A stretch of DNA of 64,000 nt from Zarea fungicola (GCA_900169235.1 FWCC01000040.1:62001-126000); one strand, 5' to 3'; shown: positions 11,216 through 24,980, counted from the first letter of the stretch. The notes: a model not told the origin generated them from the letters alone. Numbers and translations: made by a program.

Positions 11216-14200
11216 AACAGAGGCCAAGGCTGACTCGGTATGTATTCGCTGAAACAGTCGTCACGATTTTCTTCAACAGTTTTGCTTCATACAATAATAT
11301 GATAAGTCTTCTTGGAAATCGCTCTTTGATGAGCTTTTTCACAGCGTTGCGAAATCATCCGTGGCTACGAACGAGGATGGAGAAGAGCAGTGGATAAATT
11401 CATTCCATGGAAGAATCCTGTCGAGGGTAGAGCATCAGGGGATCATTGGAATTTCTTCCGCTACAGGGTGGACAGCGTAGAGTATTTGCCTCGTTGGAAG
11501 GGGGTTCGATTAAGAACTGCGGCTGCATGCTTGGATCTTAAACCAGACATACTGCGGCCAGGCTCTGTCTGGCCTGACGGACGGCCCGCTTCGAGACGCA
11601 CGATCACCAAAAAAAAATCATGATTTTGCATTTTTAATTTTTCACTGTTTAGCAAGACCCGGCATGACTTTTGCTGGCGATGGTCGTACCTAAACGAAAC
11701 AAGACCAGATCAGCGGAGCCAGGATCGTGATTCAAGGGCCGCTGTAATGCTGCCAGTCTCAAAAATCCCTACGTATCTCTCGTGGGGTGGCATAAAGTTG
11801 ATGTTTGCTTTTGATTCACTTGGTATTTCTTGCATATGTATCATAATAAGGCGAGACACATCTGCGAGATTCGAAGTAGTGTTTCTACTGACAGCACCTC
11901 AGGGTAAGATGTGTAGAAATCGGACAAGACATTAGAATGTTCAGTACACGGCCATCAGCGGGGCACTGAACGCTTTGTTTTTTTTTCTGTTTTTTTTCTC
12001 CGACTAAAATTGAATGAAAAGTAAATAAATACATGCGGACTCTTGTCCCTTTCCATCACAACGTTGTAAGACATGAACGAGTGCTGACCAACTATAACTG
12101 GTTGTTCTAAGTAGTGGAGCAACTTTGCTGGATCCTCCCAATATCGAGGCTGAACTATTTACATTGTTTATTTTTGGCAGATCATTTGTTGCCCCCTATG
12201 TGAAGGAGATCATGTATCGAAGCCATGTTATGCAAGATGCCCTGCCCAAAGTTAAACTATTTACATTAATATATTACAGCTCGTTGGCTAGCCCCCTCGC
12301 CTGGCGCTACTAGAATTTCTCATGAATTACGCCACTTCCCTTTATTTATGGTTAGTTGTCACAAAAAATAGCCTGCTCCAGCTCTGAGTGTATTTGGTCC
12401 CTTGGGCGCTGTTGGTGGCTGCCACACCTCGTGGCTTGACTGACTGTCTGTGTCTTACCTGGGTCACTCACCGACTGGATCAGCACGCCGTTGGCTGCTA
12501 TGGGCTTCTTTCACGGAAGCTTTCTTTTTGTAATCGTACAAAGCGTCTTCAAAAATATAATTTCTGGGTATTGAAATAGCGGCGTATCTTGGCACGTACA
12601 CATCAAGGCGATAGCGGAACGCAATGCCTCCCAAGCCCCTGGATACGAATTCCAGACCTGACTTCGTATTTGCTTCGACACCACGCTTTTTTATGGTTAT
12701 TTTTAGAGCTCCTTGGAAATGACTTCTTTTAACGCGCCTCAAGATGCCACGAATTTTGTAACGAGCATAATACAGGCTCATCTTCGTGTTATTGCCAAGA
12801 TTTATTCTCTGCATCACCGAGCACACTGTACACTCATGGACACTGTCAAGTACTGCGTAGCAGCGTCACGATCTCTCCGCAAACTACCCATTTTCTATTT
12901 ATCTGATTTAATACTGTGTCCTAATTCTCAGCTACATATTGTCATGTGGGCCATCTTGCCCGAATTAGAAGCAAATTTGAGGAATAAGTTGCTCTAAACT
13001 CACAAGGCTGACATGCAAATCCCATTCAAAATCCCCTTTGTCGATCAACTTGAAACTTTCTTTTTCTCGTGATTTGGTGAACTGCGGGATTATAATACGA
13101 GAGCCACAGGCATAGAGGGCTTTGTGCATCACCAAAATGCTGTCGCTGTCGTGGCATTATGTAGTGTACTTGGCCAGCACAGGTGGTAGGGCAGGCCAAA
13201 AAAGTGTGTCATTTTATGTGGCTGACAAAAGAAAGCACCACCTTTTGTTAGCCGCCTAAATGCATTTAAATAGAATCAAGCAATTCATCCGCCCTATTTT
13301 GTTCAGCACAAAGGAGTTTTGGCGAATCAGTTTACTCGCAGGGTCGTGCTTCGGGCCTTCGTGGCGTCTCCTCGACTTCCTAACTGGGTAACCAGGTGGG
13401 CTGGCGCTTTCAATCTGCCTTGGGGTCCAGGCAGTTGGCAAGAGGAATATCGCTTAGACCACGCCGATCAGCCGAATTCTTCGGGGATTTTCCGCTGGCT
13501 TGTCATCCCGGCAGTTGGGTACCCATTTTCAACACTATGCAGCCACGTTTTTGACCGCTCCGGGTCCGATCGTGTTCGAGAATGGTCCAACTCCAGGTGT
13601 AAATCCATCAGGGAGTAACGAAGGACTCGCCATTGCGCCTTATTTGTCTCAGCTCACTAGCCATTTATTTATTTTTTGTTCCACAAGTCCTGTGGTCTAT
13701 TTTCGGTAGCAACATGCAAACCTTGGTGTGTGAGCTTGTGAGATTGTTATAGTGCCATGACAATCAGACTGCCATCCAGTGTGATATGAGCAAATACAAC
13801 ATTCTGGAGGATAATAATGACACTTTTTGGTACTAAAACTCGTCTACAATTCGGTTTCTAGTCTTTCTGAGATGCGGTTTCTTGATCACGCCAAACTCAA
13901 AAAACCAGAAGCTGGCCGTATCGATCTGCCGAAATCAGGCGATGCCCAAGGAGCCCAAAATCAATACTGTGTTGAAAAGAAAGCTTCAGCTGGGTATTAT
14001 TGGCTGCCTCTAAAAGCCTCTTGTCTTACACCTAAAGGGCTGTGTACATCGCTGGCTTTCAGCAGCAGCCATCAACCCGACTCAACGTGACCAAGAGGAT
14101 TTCTTCTCGTTTCCCACTGGCCAATTCGAACCACATCCTGGCGTGGTAGGAGAATTCAGCCGCATATGATCCATTTTGCCTTATGAATTCCATTTAAACG

Positions 14201-14227
14201 AGGATGAACAATGCCGGGGATATTGTG
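11216..14227. other. Gene-poor stretch with faint coding traces
   Basis: About 3 kb with no intact gene. A 120-codon minus-strand frame (12,464-12,826) contains the protein-like block LGGIAFRYRLDVYVPR and could be a relic. Plus-strand 13,510-13,620 contains THFQHYAATFLTAPGPIVFE in a short open frame. Neither has splice signals or a clear start that I trust. A T-rich run lies near 11,980-12,000. Confidence 0.35.
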
Positions 14228-14235
14228 TATAAAAG
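14228..14235 (+). promoter_or_regulatory. TATA box of the DUF4360 gene
   Basis: TATAAAAG lies 137 bp before the ATG at 14,372, with a pyrimidine-rich, probably transcribed leader between. The position suits a core promoter of an abundant secreted protein. Confidence 0.55.
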
Positions 14236-14371
14236 CTGCTCAAGTTCCCTCCTACAAGAAATTTGTTCCTCATCATCAAGATAGTAACAGTCTCTTCAAC
14301 AATCACAGCCAAGCTACAATTCTCAGACAACATTTCTCTTCTTAATCACTCTTCTTCCATACACTGCCAAG

Positions 14372-15152
14372 ATGAAGTTCCTCGCAGCCCTTCTCCCTGT
14401 TTTTGGCCTGGTCGCCGCCGTTCCTACCAATGGTCCATCCCCATCCAGTGTCAAGATCCGTGGTGTTAGCCTGCTCGGCAGCGGTTGCCCTGCTGGCACT
14501 GCCGATGTCCAGGTTGATGCTACCGGAACCCTCTTTGAGGCGACTTTTTCAACCTACGAAGTGCAAACTGGCCCTGGTACCAAGGCCATTGACTGGCGCA
14601 AGAACTGCAAGCTTACTCTGAACATGGAATTCAACAGCGGTTATCAGTATGTATATCTAACAAGCATGGATCCAAGTTACGTCGCTTACACAAGAGTAGG
14701 TTTTCTATTCTCAACACCGACATGATTGGTTTCGCCCAGATTCCCAAAGGTGCCAGGGGCCAGTGTACCAACACCTTCAGCTTCACTGGCACGCCTGGTC
14801 AAGTTAGCTCCGCCATCAACCTGAAGGGCCAATACAGCGGCAATTTCGACCTGCAGAGCAATACCGGCATCGAATCCTGGTCCCCTTGCGGCGGCAGCAC
14901 TGCAATCCTTAACATGAACACTGCCTGCGACCTTAGCCCAACCAATCTCCCGGCCCTCATCGCTGTAAGTCGTGTGCAGAGAGCGAGTCCTAGGTTTGGC
15001 TCGCTCCCGAACCCAATCTACGAACTTACTCGGGAACAGCAGAAGGATTCGAGGCAGCTAATATTTGTTTCTTTCTCTAATTTTAGGTTGATCACATTAG
15101 CGGCAAGCTCAAGGTCAAGTTCGGCGTCCAGTGGAGACTTTGCAGACGTTAG
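14372..15152 (+). CDS. Secreted DUF4360 family protein
   Basis: A small secreted protein of 201 residues. Exons are 14372-14646, 14700-14964 and 15087-15152, in frame throughout. Residues 1-17 are a signal peptide (MKFLAALLPVFGLVAAV). The mature part has the layout of the fungal DUF4360 family: an early GSGCPAGTADVQV segment, a central block with NTDMIGFAQIPKGARGQC, a second cysteine pair around SPCGG and NTACDL, and the short last exon ending VKFGVQWRLC. The function of the family is not known; members are extracellular. It lies in a cluster of secreted-protein genes and relics and has a clear TATA box. No damage seen. Confidence 0.88.
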
Positions 15153-16097
15153 AAGACAGAATTGTATCTGTGACTACTGGGCTGTGGTCGCAGTAGAGGA
15201 AATCGTTCTCCCTCTCCATCGGGGCCTGCGCAACCTTGATGTAGTTTTCCTCTGCCGCACAGGATTTAGCTACTTGGAAATCATGTCTGAAATGTTTCTT
15301 TTGTCACTCCTTTATAGTCTAGCTTCCCTTGGCTCTCAAGAAATTAAAATGTTGGATCCACGAAAAATAAATGCCCGTATGGATTGATTGTGCCTTGCAT
15401 GATATTTCAATATCTAAATCACCTCAATGCAAAATCCACACGGCTTCCTCCTCTTATCACCTCTTTAACAGGTATCGCGGAGCCTTCGGCACGGTCAACC
15501 TGCCATTTGAGGAAGGTCCTTCAGCGTCTGATTTAGCTCCCATTGTTTCCATCATCCAAAGCGCCACTTCCAGCAACCCCAGCAATGACAGTGACGGACG
15601 TTTCACATCGAACGGCTGAGGTTGACAACCCTTATTGATTTCTCCTTCTCCAGTCAGTGCATTTTTGTTCTGGTTCTCGGCTGCACCCCTAACCTTCGAC
15701 CCATCCTCACGCTAGCGTATTCACCAGATAGAATATGGCCAGTGTCGCACCAAACACGTCAGTTATCCCAACTATAATCTTTCTTGATTCAGTTTGCTGC
15801 TCATTTATTCCGTGATGCAGCATGTCCCAATAAGGACAATGGAGCGTTAATTAGGTCGGCAGGTGTCATCTGCAGTGCCTGGAGCCGATCTTGTGCTAGA
15901 TCTAGAAGGTCAGAAGCCATACGTCCACTACAAATGTAACATGGTGAAATTGGTGATGGCTGCTGGCCGGTGCGCTCTTATATCTTGTGAAGGAGTCTCT
16001 CCTGCAGGTCCGTTCCTAGTTTGTCCAGTGAATTGTGCTCTGCTAAATTTCCTTTCCTTTATCATTTCACCTCGGCCGCCTCATTGTTCAGTAAAGC
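15153..16097. other. Intergenic spacer with an orphan exon-like segment
   Basis: No full gene. A segment at 15,473-15,619 follows a good acceptor (TTTAACAG) and is open for 48 codons, beginning YRGAFGTVNLPFEEGPSA and ending at a stop. It looks like a terminal exon, but no partner exon was found upstream. The rest includes the promoter of the protease at 16,098. Confidence 0.35.
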
Positions 16098-17311
16098 ATG
16101 GCCCTCGTGAAAGGTATTGTTTTCGTGACAACGGCCTCGGCCGTCGTTGCTGGTTTCTCACACCCGATGCACTTCCGCAAGGTAGATGCAAACACAGCCA
16201 AGAGTGTCGCAGCTTTCAAGAAACTTAATATTACTACTGGTGATGGTCTGCTCGCGAATGAGCAAGTTAGTAAACGAGAAGCAAATGAGCATTACTTCAG
16301 CCACGTTTGGGCACTAACACCGAATGGCAGGGCTTTTGGTTTTCGCACTTCACCGTCGGCGGCAGCGATGACCTTGAGATTCTAATTGATACGGGCTCTT
16401 CAGACGCTATCATGAACCCTGGTATCTACCAACCCAGCCCTTCGTCCCGAAATGCCGGGCGCCGTTTCAACATCGCGTATGCTACAACAAACCCTGATGG
16501 CAGTGGCACTCTCTCTGTACGTTCACTCTCGTAATCCACAACAATTCTGACGTGACAGAGTCTCACTAACATGATCCGTTTTTTCTCCTGCCAGGCCTCT
16601 GGGAAAGTGTACTACGATGTCATCACCCAGCACGGTGCCAACCTGTCCGTTGCGCGGCAAGTCATTGGTGACATTGACAGCCCAACTTCGCCGCCCACCT
16701 TCCCCCATGACGGCCTCATCGGCTACGCCGGCCAGGATGGCGCCTCACTCCAGGATAATCCCTTCATCAACTCACTCTGCAACACAGGTGCCCTCTCTGC
16801 CTGCCGCTTCGGTCTTGCCCTGCGTACCAATGGCACCGGCACCCTCCACTATGGCACCGTCGCCACAAACGAGTTCTCAGGCGCCCTCACCACCGTCCCA
16901 ATCACTAGCGCCTGGTCTGTCACCGGCTCCGTTACTGTCAATGGCAAGTCCATCGCCTCTCGTCTTGACATTGCAACTGACTCGGGTACGACCGTCGTCT
17001 TTGGTCCCACCAGCGTTGTCAGCAAGGTCTTCAAGGCAGCCGGCATCAAGCCGGTACAGACCGAGAACGGCATTCAGGGTCATTACAGCTGCAGCAAGCC
17101 ACCCGTGGTTGGCTTTAGCTTGGGCGGCCAGAATTTCAACATCAACCCCAACGCTCTCGCATTCGAGTCAAGCGGCGACGATTGCACTGCTAGCCTTATT
17201 GGCACGAACAGCTTTGGTAGCACATGGCTCCTCGGTCAGGCCTTCTTCCAGGGACGCTATATTGACCACAACATTGATGACAACACAATGGGCTTTGCCA
17301 ATCTCAAATAG
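16098..17311 (+). CDS. Secreted pepsin-type aspartic protease, frame broken
   Basis: A peptidase family A1 aspartic protease of about 378 residues. The N-terminus is a signal peptide (MALVKGIVFVTTASAVVAG) followed by a propeptide ending in a Lys-Arg site at residues 59-60. The first catalytic motif is DTGSS (near 16,388) and the second is DSGTT (near 16,980), so both active-site aspartates are present. The intron is 16,517-16,594, and the second exon runs to the stop at 17,309. The propeptide frame and the catalytic-domain frame do not join: the change falls at the T run at 16,306-16,308, where one extra T would restore the register. No intron explains it, because the dibasic site lies inside the only candidate. 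Either the copy here is disabled or one base is missing from the assembly. The rest of the gene shows no decay. Confidence 0.87.
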
Positions 17312-18243
17312 ACATAGCAGCCTCACAAATTAAATCAGAAGTATATACGATTATCAAGTATGTAAAAGATAACAAGTTCAAGTTTGGCGAATGAGGTTTT
17401 TAGTTTGGGTAACCGGGGCAACGACCAACGCGGCTCAGGAAAGATTCTAAATGTTGCATAGCTTCTTCCTTTTCTATTTATTTTGCCGTACTATGTGACG
17501 TGGAAGTCTGACAGACAAAGAGATGCAACTCTGTTGTGAGCTAATCGAAGGGTAACGCTTGACAACATCTCGCAAATCTGCAACCACACTTTAAATTTCT
17601 TTTTTTTTAGAGGGTAATTAGTGTCAAAAGATCATATCTTTCCACCAGCAGCCTTCTCAGATAGCTGTTAATTCGACAAATCTAGGGAATGTAGCTAGTA
17701 TAGGGCACACCGCTGTGGAAGAGATCCTCCAAGTAGGATGGGGCTACGGCCGCAATAAGTCCGGCAAGCTTGCGGTGCTTCAGCTCATTGCCCATCTTTT
17801 GCCTAGATAGTCACAGATCTTTACGCCATCCATTCACTCTTGGTCTGGCTCTGCATGGTGAACTTGGATGACCTACCGCAGGGAAAGTTGGGCCATAGAG
17901 AAAGGATTGGTTTCGGAATGAGGCTTCAGGGTATATTGATTGGGTCAGAGCAGGTATCGTGTTACCTAGAAATGGATAAATGCGGAACGATTTTGTCCGT
18001 TGTCTATGGAGCTGCTTGCGTTGTGTTTAGTTTCTAGAAAAGTGAGACAGAAGAACCAAGTGATGCATAACTGATGTAATTAGTCTAGGATATTCTGCCT
18101 CCTTAGTAGATGCCTAGGTGGCAGCAACACAAGTAGGTATAATATACAAAGAAACGAAAAACCAGGCATTACTTAGCTTAGTGGCAACCCTATTTACAAA
18201 ATTGGGCCTGTTTCTTTTCCCCTTCTCGCTTTCCCCGATACTT
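17312..18243. other. Spacer between accessory and core blocks
   Basis: No gene recognised. It holds the 3' flanks of the protease (plus) and the SIP3-like gene (minus), which converge here. A T run lies near 17,600. This is where gene content changes from secreted/accessory to conserved core. Confidence 0.5.
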
Positions 18244-21200
18244 TCAGTTAAACTGCGTCTCCCTGTAGCTCAATAACTGCTCATGATCCGCTCTGCAGCT
18301 ACTGCAATGCGCCTCCTTCCATTGCTTCAGCTCCTCGACACGATGATCAGGGATCGACTCCCAGACTTTTTGCGCAGTTGGCCTGTCAAGCGACGGCGAA
18401 ATGTCCTGGTTCTTCGTCTCCATGTCCAGCATGTGACCCAGGTCGCTGCACAGGGTATTCTCATGGCTCAGCCAGTTCTCCCACTCGGACAGCATCATCT
18501 CGCGCTCGATGCTATTAACAACACGCATCGCCACCACGAGATCGTGGCGATACGTGCCCAGGCGCTGCCTCGTTCGGCGAATGCGGCGCGCGGCCGAGCG
18601 GCTCGCGGGCGCCATGTTACCGCCGGACTCGTCCCACGGCGCATCCAAGTTGGTTGTCTTCATCAAGTCGGCAAAGGTACCATAGCAGGTGCTGTTTTCG
18701 GTACCCAGGGTCATCGACGCCGTACCGCTAGCGCCAGTTGCCTCTGCCAGATCAGAAAAGTAAATGGCCTTGCTCATGATTGCGTTGGGGCGCACACCGA
18801 TACGCCGCATAAATCGCGCTGCACTACGCTCCTGCCACCACGTCGAAGTCCCCGACGACGTGAGCAGCAGATTCAAAGCCCCGCTGAGTAGGAGTAGTAC
18901 AATGATGACTCTATGTGCAGACAGGATTCCAAAGAGCCTCTTAATAACGGCAAACGTCCACATAATGACAGACGTGATGCAACTCTCTGCAAATGACCTC
19001 ACCGTATCAAAGATCATGGATGTGAGAGTGCGAGGCGTAACTGCCTGCTGCTTCTTCGCCGAGTCTGTGGAGCCGGGAGAGAAGACCACCACTTGTGTCT
19101 GATTACCAACATGGCCATAGACGTGAATGGCCCGATTCGTCCGGGAGCGCGATCCAAGTTTGCGGACCTGGTCAGTAGCAAGTTCTGCCAGCTCTTCGGC
19201 TTGGCTCTTGACGTCGCGCAGCGCCTGCCGTTCTACAAGATTCTTGGACAACGCCGGGGTTCTCGACCAATCAATCTTCACCCAAATGGCAAGTTTGCAC
19301 TTGGATTTTGCCACGTGGGTGATTACAATCTTTGAAATGAGCTTGAACGAGTTTGAATGAGGCAGGTGCCACGCCGTTCTATTATGCGTAACCACATAGG
19401 TGACATGGTCGCTAAACAAATCAATTGTTTGCTCGTCCTTGACCTCCGCAGTCCTTTCACGCCCAAGCATGTCTGTATAGTTGACCTTGAATTGAAACTC
19501 GCGACGCATTCGCCCTTGGTCAACAAGCACCCAGGGCCCTTGCGCAATCTGCTGAGCGCGGTGTTCAAAGTATAATTTGGGGAACACAAAGCTCTTGTCG
19601 CCAAACAGAACATGGAAACAGGCCTTGGCACTAATCTCAAAGTGGCGCTCGGCGGCCATGTCAGTCATGTTATCGGGCTCGTATTCAACGGGGTGACTCG
19701 GCAGATGGATCTTGGGAAGTAGGGTCTGACGAGAGTGTGGGTGTGGCAGACGTGGGGTCGACCCAGCGGGAGATCGTCCAAAGCTTTTGCTAAAACTACC
19801 TCCCTCGACCGGGGTATAAAGAGAGGAGTCTTCCCAGCCGTCCACGCTCGGGCTGGGCCGATCATCAGCCTTTTCAAGGTTTATCAGGGCAAAAATTAGG
19901 TTTTCAGTATTGGCGGGCTCTTCGGCCTGTATATTGTCGATGATGAGGTTCAGCCGGCTGTGCAACAGGCGTAGGTCATCCAAATAGACTTTTAGCCCGA
20001 CTTCCTCCCAATCGGCTTCGCCGAGGTCTTGGCCCAAGCGCAAAGTTATAGAGTCGGAATCTCGACCAGCATTGGCAGCAACTTCTGTGATAATATCCAG
20101 GCTAATGGAGAATGTTGTAACAAGGCCCATGCGCTGACTGTAAAAATACATATAGTCCGGCGTGACATAAACTCTGCCGTCGCCAGCAAACGAGTCCTGC
20201 TCCGAGCCTTTTGCTGCCTTGAATGACCACGATGCGAGAAAGACGAGCACAAGCTTCTCATCACCCTGCATATCAGGGAACAGCAGCTTAAATTGGTTCA
20301 TCTGGAGCCGCAGCTCCGTTGGGTAGTTTGTAGGTAGAATTTCGCCTGCCGTGTTCTCTCTAGAGCCAGTTCTTAGTGTAGTTTTCGTGCCTTCAGATAT
20401 CACAACGCCAATCGGGTCATCATCTTCCCTCCGGGGGAGCATTGGCTGACCAGGATTGTCCGACGCGGCCCAAATATTGGTGCCCCAGTAGTTTGCCACA
20501 ATGGATGCGGGAAGATTCTTTCGTGACTCTCCAAATGGCGATCTGTCGGCAGCGTGGATGGCCGCCGCTCGACTCAGCGTTGTGACGACAGGAGACTTCT
20601 CCAGTGTAGAAGGAGCCAAGTGACTGAACTGGCTATCGAGTTTGGGGAGTGGACTGCCTCTCTTTGCAACAGCGGGAGATAGTGAGGGGTATGCAGGCAG
20701 CAAAGTGTGGCTCGAAGAGATAAGGCTGGCTATGCCGCCACTGCTTGAAGCAGATATGCCAGGGCTTGCTAATGCGCCTTCATTTCCAGCACCGAAAGTC
20801 GTTTTTCTATGTAAATCCAGTTTCTGGATGATTCGTGCAGCATGCTCTCTCCCAGACTCTCCATCCTCACGAGTTACCAGGTCCTTGCTGAGCTCTTTTC
20901 CGAGAGCTGTAAAGGATCGTCGCGGCATCGTACCAACGGCATTGAAGTCAACACTGGAGCGCGTCGTCGCGTGGGAGTCAGGAGGCATAAGCATAGTCCC
21001 GGCTCGCTCGAAACCGACTGCCGGATCATCGGATACGTTGATGTGCGTGTCAACATTGTTGGCAGAAAATTCGGGTGCTCTAGGCGGGTTAATAGAGAAG
21101 GCTGGGTCGTTGCGTGACATTGAGCTCGCGCTTCTTCCGCGGCTGGTTTCAAACGCCTCCTTCTTAGTAACTTCAAAGACTTCTAGCCACTCTGTAAGCT

Positions 21201-22368
21201 CCTTTTGATTCTCTGTTTGAAGAATCAAAGATTGGTCCTTGGTCTTGATTTCGAAACAAAAGCGCCGTTCCTCGCCGACGGCCGGTCTGGCATTGCAAAG
21301 CAGAACTCCAATTTCGTCTCCTTGAAGAACGCCCTGCACTCCAGGAATTAGCCAGCCAAATACTCCTTCCCTACAATAGTGCCACCTCCGAATCCAGGTA
21401 TATCTGGTAGGTTTGTTGGAAAGTACGCGCAGGAAGAGCCAGCCCTGCTTGGCCGAGACGACGGCAGAATCATCCTTGGGCTGCATATTCACTGGCCCTC
21501 GAGAGCTCAAAAACGGAATCGTTGAGACGTTGTAGTCTTCGAGTTCGCGCGAAGGCTTAACGCCTTCAATGGTCAAGTCGTATATATTCTTCTTGGCGGC
21601 CTGGAGCTCGCGGCGGAAGACGGCATCAGCGGATTCCATTTCCTTGGACCAACCGCGGACGCGGTCCATCTCACGACTCCAGCGCATAGCATTAGCAGTT
21701 GCATCGCGCGAACCCTTGATCTCATTCCAAATGTCACTACAGACGGAAACGAGCAGCCGGTCGATAGCGGATCGTATTTGAGGGGCAGCCTGGCAGTATT
21801 CAATCGAGGCCTGTAGATAGATTTTATGGCTCTCAAAGACTGAAAATGCATCTTCTCTGAGCGATGAGGGCTCCTTAGTTTTGTGCTGGCCAACATATCG
21901 GGCCAATGTCGAGTCGTAGGTACGCTGCGCCGTTTCAAGGCTTCGTCGCGTATCTTTGAAATTGCGCAGATCGCCATTCATGAAAGTTCGTATAGGCTCT
22001 ACAACAGTCGAATCCATCCGCTTCATTCCGTTTAGCATCTGCGTCAGCCACTCACGCGAACCCTCGCCGACCCTCTTGAGTGCCAGCAGAGTGTAGTCGC
22101 TGTCAAGCAAGCCGTCACCTACCGGCGGCGCCGTCTTGTTGAGATAGGAGTGTATTGTATCTTCGAGGGCAAGGAAGTCGTGAAGCAGCTTCGATGTGGA
22201 GTTGGTATAGTTTTGTAGCCATTTCTCGATAGCTTCGATCTGATCAGTAAAGTGGATGGCGGTCGACCGAAACGTTGGCGAGTCGAGTGCAGCTTCGAGC
22301 AGGCCTACGGGGATGGCGCGCTTGGCCGGCCGTGATGAACCAGTCGGATCCATGGTAACTGCAGACAT
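18244..22368 (-). CDS. sip3: SIP3/LAM1-type membrane lipid-transfer protein
   Basis: A single-exon protein of 1,374 residues. An N-terminal BAR-like helical region covers about residues 20-260. A PH domain covers about 308-405 (GWLFLRVLSNKPTRYTWIRR onward). A GRAM-like segment follows around 715-765 (VYVTPDYMYFYS). A StART-like VASt domain (from ERHFEISAKACFHVLFGD) spans roughly 905-1075, and a hydrophobic anchor VIIVLLLLSGALNLLLTS lies near 1165. This order matches yeast Sip3/Lam3 and Ysp1/Lam1, which sit in the ER at contacts with the plasma membrane and move sterols. The length agrees with fungal members (about 1,200-1,400). The start at 22,368 gives MSAVTMDP; a second in-frame ATG lies five codons later. 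No damage seen. Confidence 0.92.
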   Translation of the reverse strand: MSAVTMDPTGSSRPAKRAIPVGLLEAALDSPTFRSTAIHFTDQIEAIEKWLQNYTNSTSKLLHDFLALEDTIHSYLNKTAPPVGDGLLDSDYTLLALKRVGEGSREWLTQMLNGMKRMDSTVVEPIRTFMNGDLRNFKDTRRSLETAQRTYDSTLARYVGQHKTKEPSSLREDAFSVFESHKIYLQASIEYCQAAPQIRSAIDRLLVSVCSDIWNEIKGSRDATANAMRWSREMDRVRGWSKEMESADAVFRRELQAAKKNIYDLTIEGVKPSRELEDYNVSTIPFLSSRGPVNMQPKDDSAVVSAKQGWLFLRVLSNKPTRYTWIRRWHYCREGVFGWLIPGVQGVLQGDEIGVLLCNARPAVGEERRFCFEIKTKDQSLILQTENQKELTEWLEVFEVTKKEAFETSRGRSASSMSRNDPAFSINPPRAPEFSANNVDTHINVSDDPAVGFERAGTMLMPPDSHATTRSSVDFNAVGTMPRRSFTALGKELSKDLVTREDGESGREHAARIIQKLDLHRKTTFGAGNEGALASPGISASSSGGIASLISSSHTLLPAYPSLSPAVAKRGSPLPKLDSQFSHLAPSTLEKSPVVTTLSRAAAIHAADRSPFGESRKNLPASIVANYWGTNIWAASDNPGQPMLPRREDDDPIGVVISEGTKTTLRTGSRENTAGEILPTNYPTELRLQMNQFKLLFPDMQGDEKLVLVFLASWSFKAAKGSEQDSFAGDGRVYVTPDYMYFYSQRMGLVTTFSISLDIITEVAANAGRDSDSITLRLGQDLGEADWEEVGLKVYLDDLRLLHSRLNLIIDNIQAEEPANTENLIFALINLEKADDRPSPSVDGWEDSSLYTPVEGGSFSKSFGRSPAGSTPRLPHPHSRQTLLPKIHLPSHPVEYEPDNMTDMAAERHFEISAKACFHVLFGDKSFVFPKLYFEHRAQQIAQGPWVLVDQGRMRREFQFKVNYTDMLGRERTAEVKDEQTIDLFSDHVTYVVTHNRTAWHLPHSNSFKLISKIVITHVAKSKCKLAIWVKIDWSRTPALSKNLVERQALRDVKSQAEELAELATDQVRKLGSRSRTNRAIHVYGHVGNQTQVVVFSPGSTDSAKKQQAVTPRTLTSMIFDTVRSFAESCITSVIMWTFAVIKRLFGILSAHRVIIVLLLLSGALNLLLTSSGTSTWWQERSAARFMRRIGVRPNAIMSKAIYFSDLAEATGASGTASMTLGTENSTCYGTFADLMKTTNLDAPWDESGGNMAPASRSAARRIRRTRQRLGTYRHDLVVAMRVVNSIEREMMLSEWENWLSHENTLCSDLGHMLDMETKNQDISPSLDRPTAQKVWESIPDHRVEELKQWKEAHCSSCRADHEQLLSYRETQFN

Positions 22369-23269
22369 GGTGGGTATAAGAGCAGCTTAATCTCGCATTG
22401 GCATCGTTGTTTGGACTTTGCACGTTGCGCTACCAATGCGGATGGTTTTCTTGCCAGAAGTGTAGTGTTGTTTCGACAACGCATCAACGTCTGGAACAGA
22501 TGTTGGGGGCTGTACCCAGTCGTCATCGCAGCTCGCTTTTATTAGCAGCCGCCACAGATATTGGCCCCTGGCTCCGCAGAAACGCCATGGCAAAACGCAA
22601 GCAAACGACAACATGGCTATACAGCAAACGGGGATTGTTAATAGTGGTAAATTTGGCAAATATAAATAATGGTGAAATTTATTGAAATGAAAGGTCAAAG
22701 ACTTAACCCAAGTTACTAGACATGGAATACACGGCATCAGACACGGCACTCAAACAGCAGCATCCAAACGAGCAACAGGCCAAACTGAACAAAACATGTA
22801 TTGCGTTCTATCTTTATATTGCAGGATCTTTCTTGCATTTATAACTTTTACTGTCCCGATGCCAGTTGCTTTTCATTCATTCGTCATGTGGCAAAGAGGT
22901 TGGTCATCTGAAGCGCAAGCGTGAGCATACAAGCTTGAGCTCTAAAAAACAAGGAACGCGAGGCCGTACCTTCAATCTAAAATTCATCAAATTCAATCCG
23001 TCGACATCATGGCTCGCAGTGGGCTTGGTCGAGACGCCTGGTGGCTTTGATGAGCGGACCGGGCGCCGTTGTACGCCATCAGACGCCTTTCGGCGAAGGA
23101 CGGCGAAGCCGCGCTGGGCCGGGGAGTCTCATGACGCCAGTCGTTGGTGTTGTCATCTGTTGACGCTTGAACTTGAGAACCGCCCTCGTTTTCCACGAGG
23201 GTATCCACAGGTCAATCTGGTTTCAGGTCAGCAAGGAGGGTTTGGATATGGACCTGGATTGGAAACCAA
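22369..23269. other. Spacer between tandem minus-strand genes
   Basis: It holds the upstream region of the SIP3-like gene and the 3' flank of eRF1. No coding exon recognised. Confidence 0.5.

Positions 23270-24980
<1,711 letters not shown>

Noticed and set aside
16617..17333. 238-codon Ser/Pro/Ala-rich plus-strand frame
   Set aside because: A shadow of the aspartic protease, whose frame holds both catalytic motifs.
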